Under the pieces are notes generated by a model. It ran no database searches. It saw only the letters and a list, made by a program, of their open reading frames with translations, and had not been told where the DNA came from. From the NCBI GenBank assembly GCA_044235825.1, contig JBIIHL010000009.1, positions 1 to 42,448 of the forward strand: a stretch of DNA of 42,448 bases, given 5' to 3'. This document shows, piece after piece, positions 42,272-42,448 of the stretch (within the stretch, counting starts at the first letter, position 1; each line of letters begins with the position of its first letter). Source of the DNA: CANGYM01 sp044235825 (lineage in GTDB: Bacteria > Pseudomonadota > Alphaproteobacteria > JAJTHO01 > CANGYM01). The translations under genes were made by a program, and so were the position numbers.

Positions 42272-42290
42272 GGCATTGTGGTGCAATGCC
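42272..42290. repeat. 7-bp inverted repeat near the insertion element
   Basis: GGCATTG, TGGTG, CAATGCC. No T-run follows. It lies in the 219-base gap (42178-42396) before the transposase and may be the edge of a repeat or an operator. Confidence 0.4.
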
Positions 42291-42396
42291 CATGCTCATC
42301 AGACGAATCTGATTGACATGCTATAGTATTTTTAATTTTCAATCATACTTTTTTATATTAAGATGAGGGGGATTATCGCTGAAAAAGGGGATTTTT

Positions 42397-42448
42397 ATGG
42401 GGTACAGTTTGGATTTTCGTTTGCGGGTGGTGATTTGCATTACCGAAA
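42397..42448 (+). mobile_element. IS630-type transposase, N-terminus cut by the window edge
   Basis: ATG 42397 preceded by AAGGGGA encodes MGYSLDFRLRVVICITE, the first helix of the helix-turn-helix that opens IS630-family transposases (typically M-x-YSxDLRxRVV). Only 17 codons are visible. The upstream 90 bases are AT-rich and should hold the left inverted terminal repeat, but it cannot be placed without the right end. Completeness and subgroup cannot be judged. Confidence 0.7.

Noticed and set aside
1..42448. CRISPR array, prophage or defence island
   Set aside because: No regularly spaced repeats, phage structural genes or recognisable nuclease/toxin modules were seen; the only mobile element is the partial transposase at the right edge.

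Overview
The window reads as chromosomal DNA of a Gram-negative alphaproteobacterium. The evidence is lipid A and KDO genes (lpxA, kdsB), heme A synthase (ctaA), the AmgK-MurU cell-wall recycling pair, PHB granule genes (thiolase, class I phaC, a phasin), an Flp pilin behind a TTAA-N7-TTAA box of the CtrA type, and the lepB-rnc-era order. Coding is dense, many genes overlap as ATGA, and GGG (Gly) and CCC (Pro) codons are unusually common. The family or genus cannot be fixed from the sequence alone.

Layout. 1-1060 (minus) is the N-terminal part of an inverse-autotransporter surface protein carrying an in-frame heptanucleotide repeat. 1312-4873 (plus) is a compact run: thiolase, secF, thiG, DUF3299 protein. 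4908-6376 (minus) holds a CPBP protease and hemF. 6574-6919 is a CtrA-type box, the flp pilin and a terminator; tRNA-Cys follows. 7174-8467 is fabZ-lpxA, convergent with recG. 10684-12889 is a DUF1294 gene and phaC. 12998-17601 holds envelope or accessory genes (degenerate zinc-ribbon protein, FG-GAP propeller, inactive-type M16 protein, DUF3313 lipoprotein) plus purN. 17866-20347 holds an Alg44-like PilZ/HlyD protein and a DMT-type permease. 20324-22702 (minus) is dnaX-kdsB, where dnaX is split into gamma and tau frames by an A11 slippery run. 22810-23575 is the phasin gene with a candidate operator, a promoter and two terminators. Then come nusB, an NlpD-like lipoprotein, purH, UdgB, a NYN-domain protein, tpiA, ctaA with a 49-codon upstream ORF, tRNA-Pro, argH, purA and a YdcF protein.

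33789-41828 (plus) is a long same-strand block: a three-domain MFS-acyltransferase-acyl-ACP ligase, holC, lepB, rnc, era, amgK, murU. It ends at a bidirectional terminator shared with an unknown 99-aa gene. The right edge cuts into an IS630-type transposase.

The best leads are the dnaX poly-A frameshift with kdsB coupled to the tau frame, the heptanucleotide repeat in the surface protein (possible phase variation), the CtrA-type box at flp, and the TGC-N3-GCA inverted repeat beside the phasin promoter. I found no CRISPR array, prophage or recognisable defence island. No wholly new multi-gene system could be supported; most genes are recognisable housekeeping genes.
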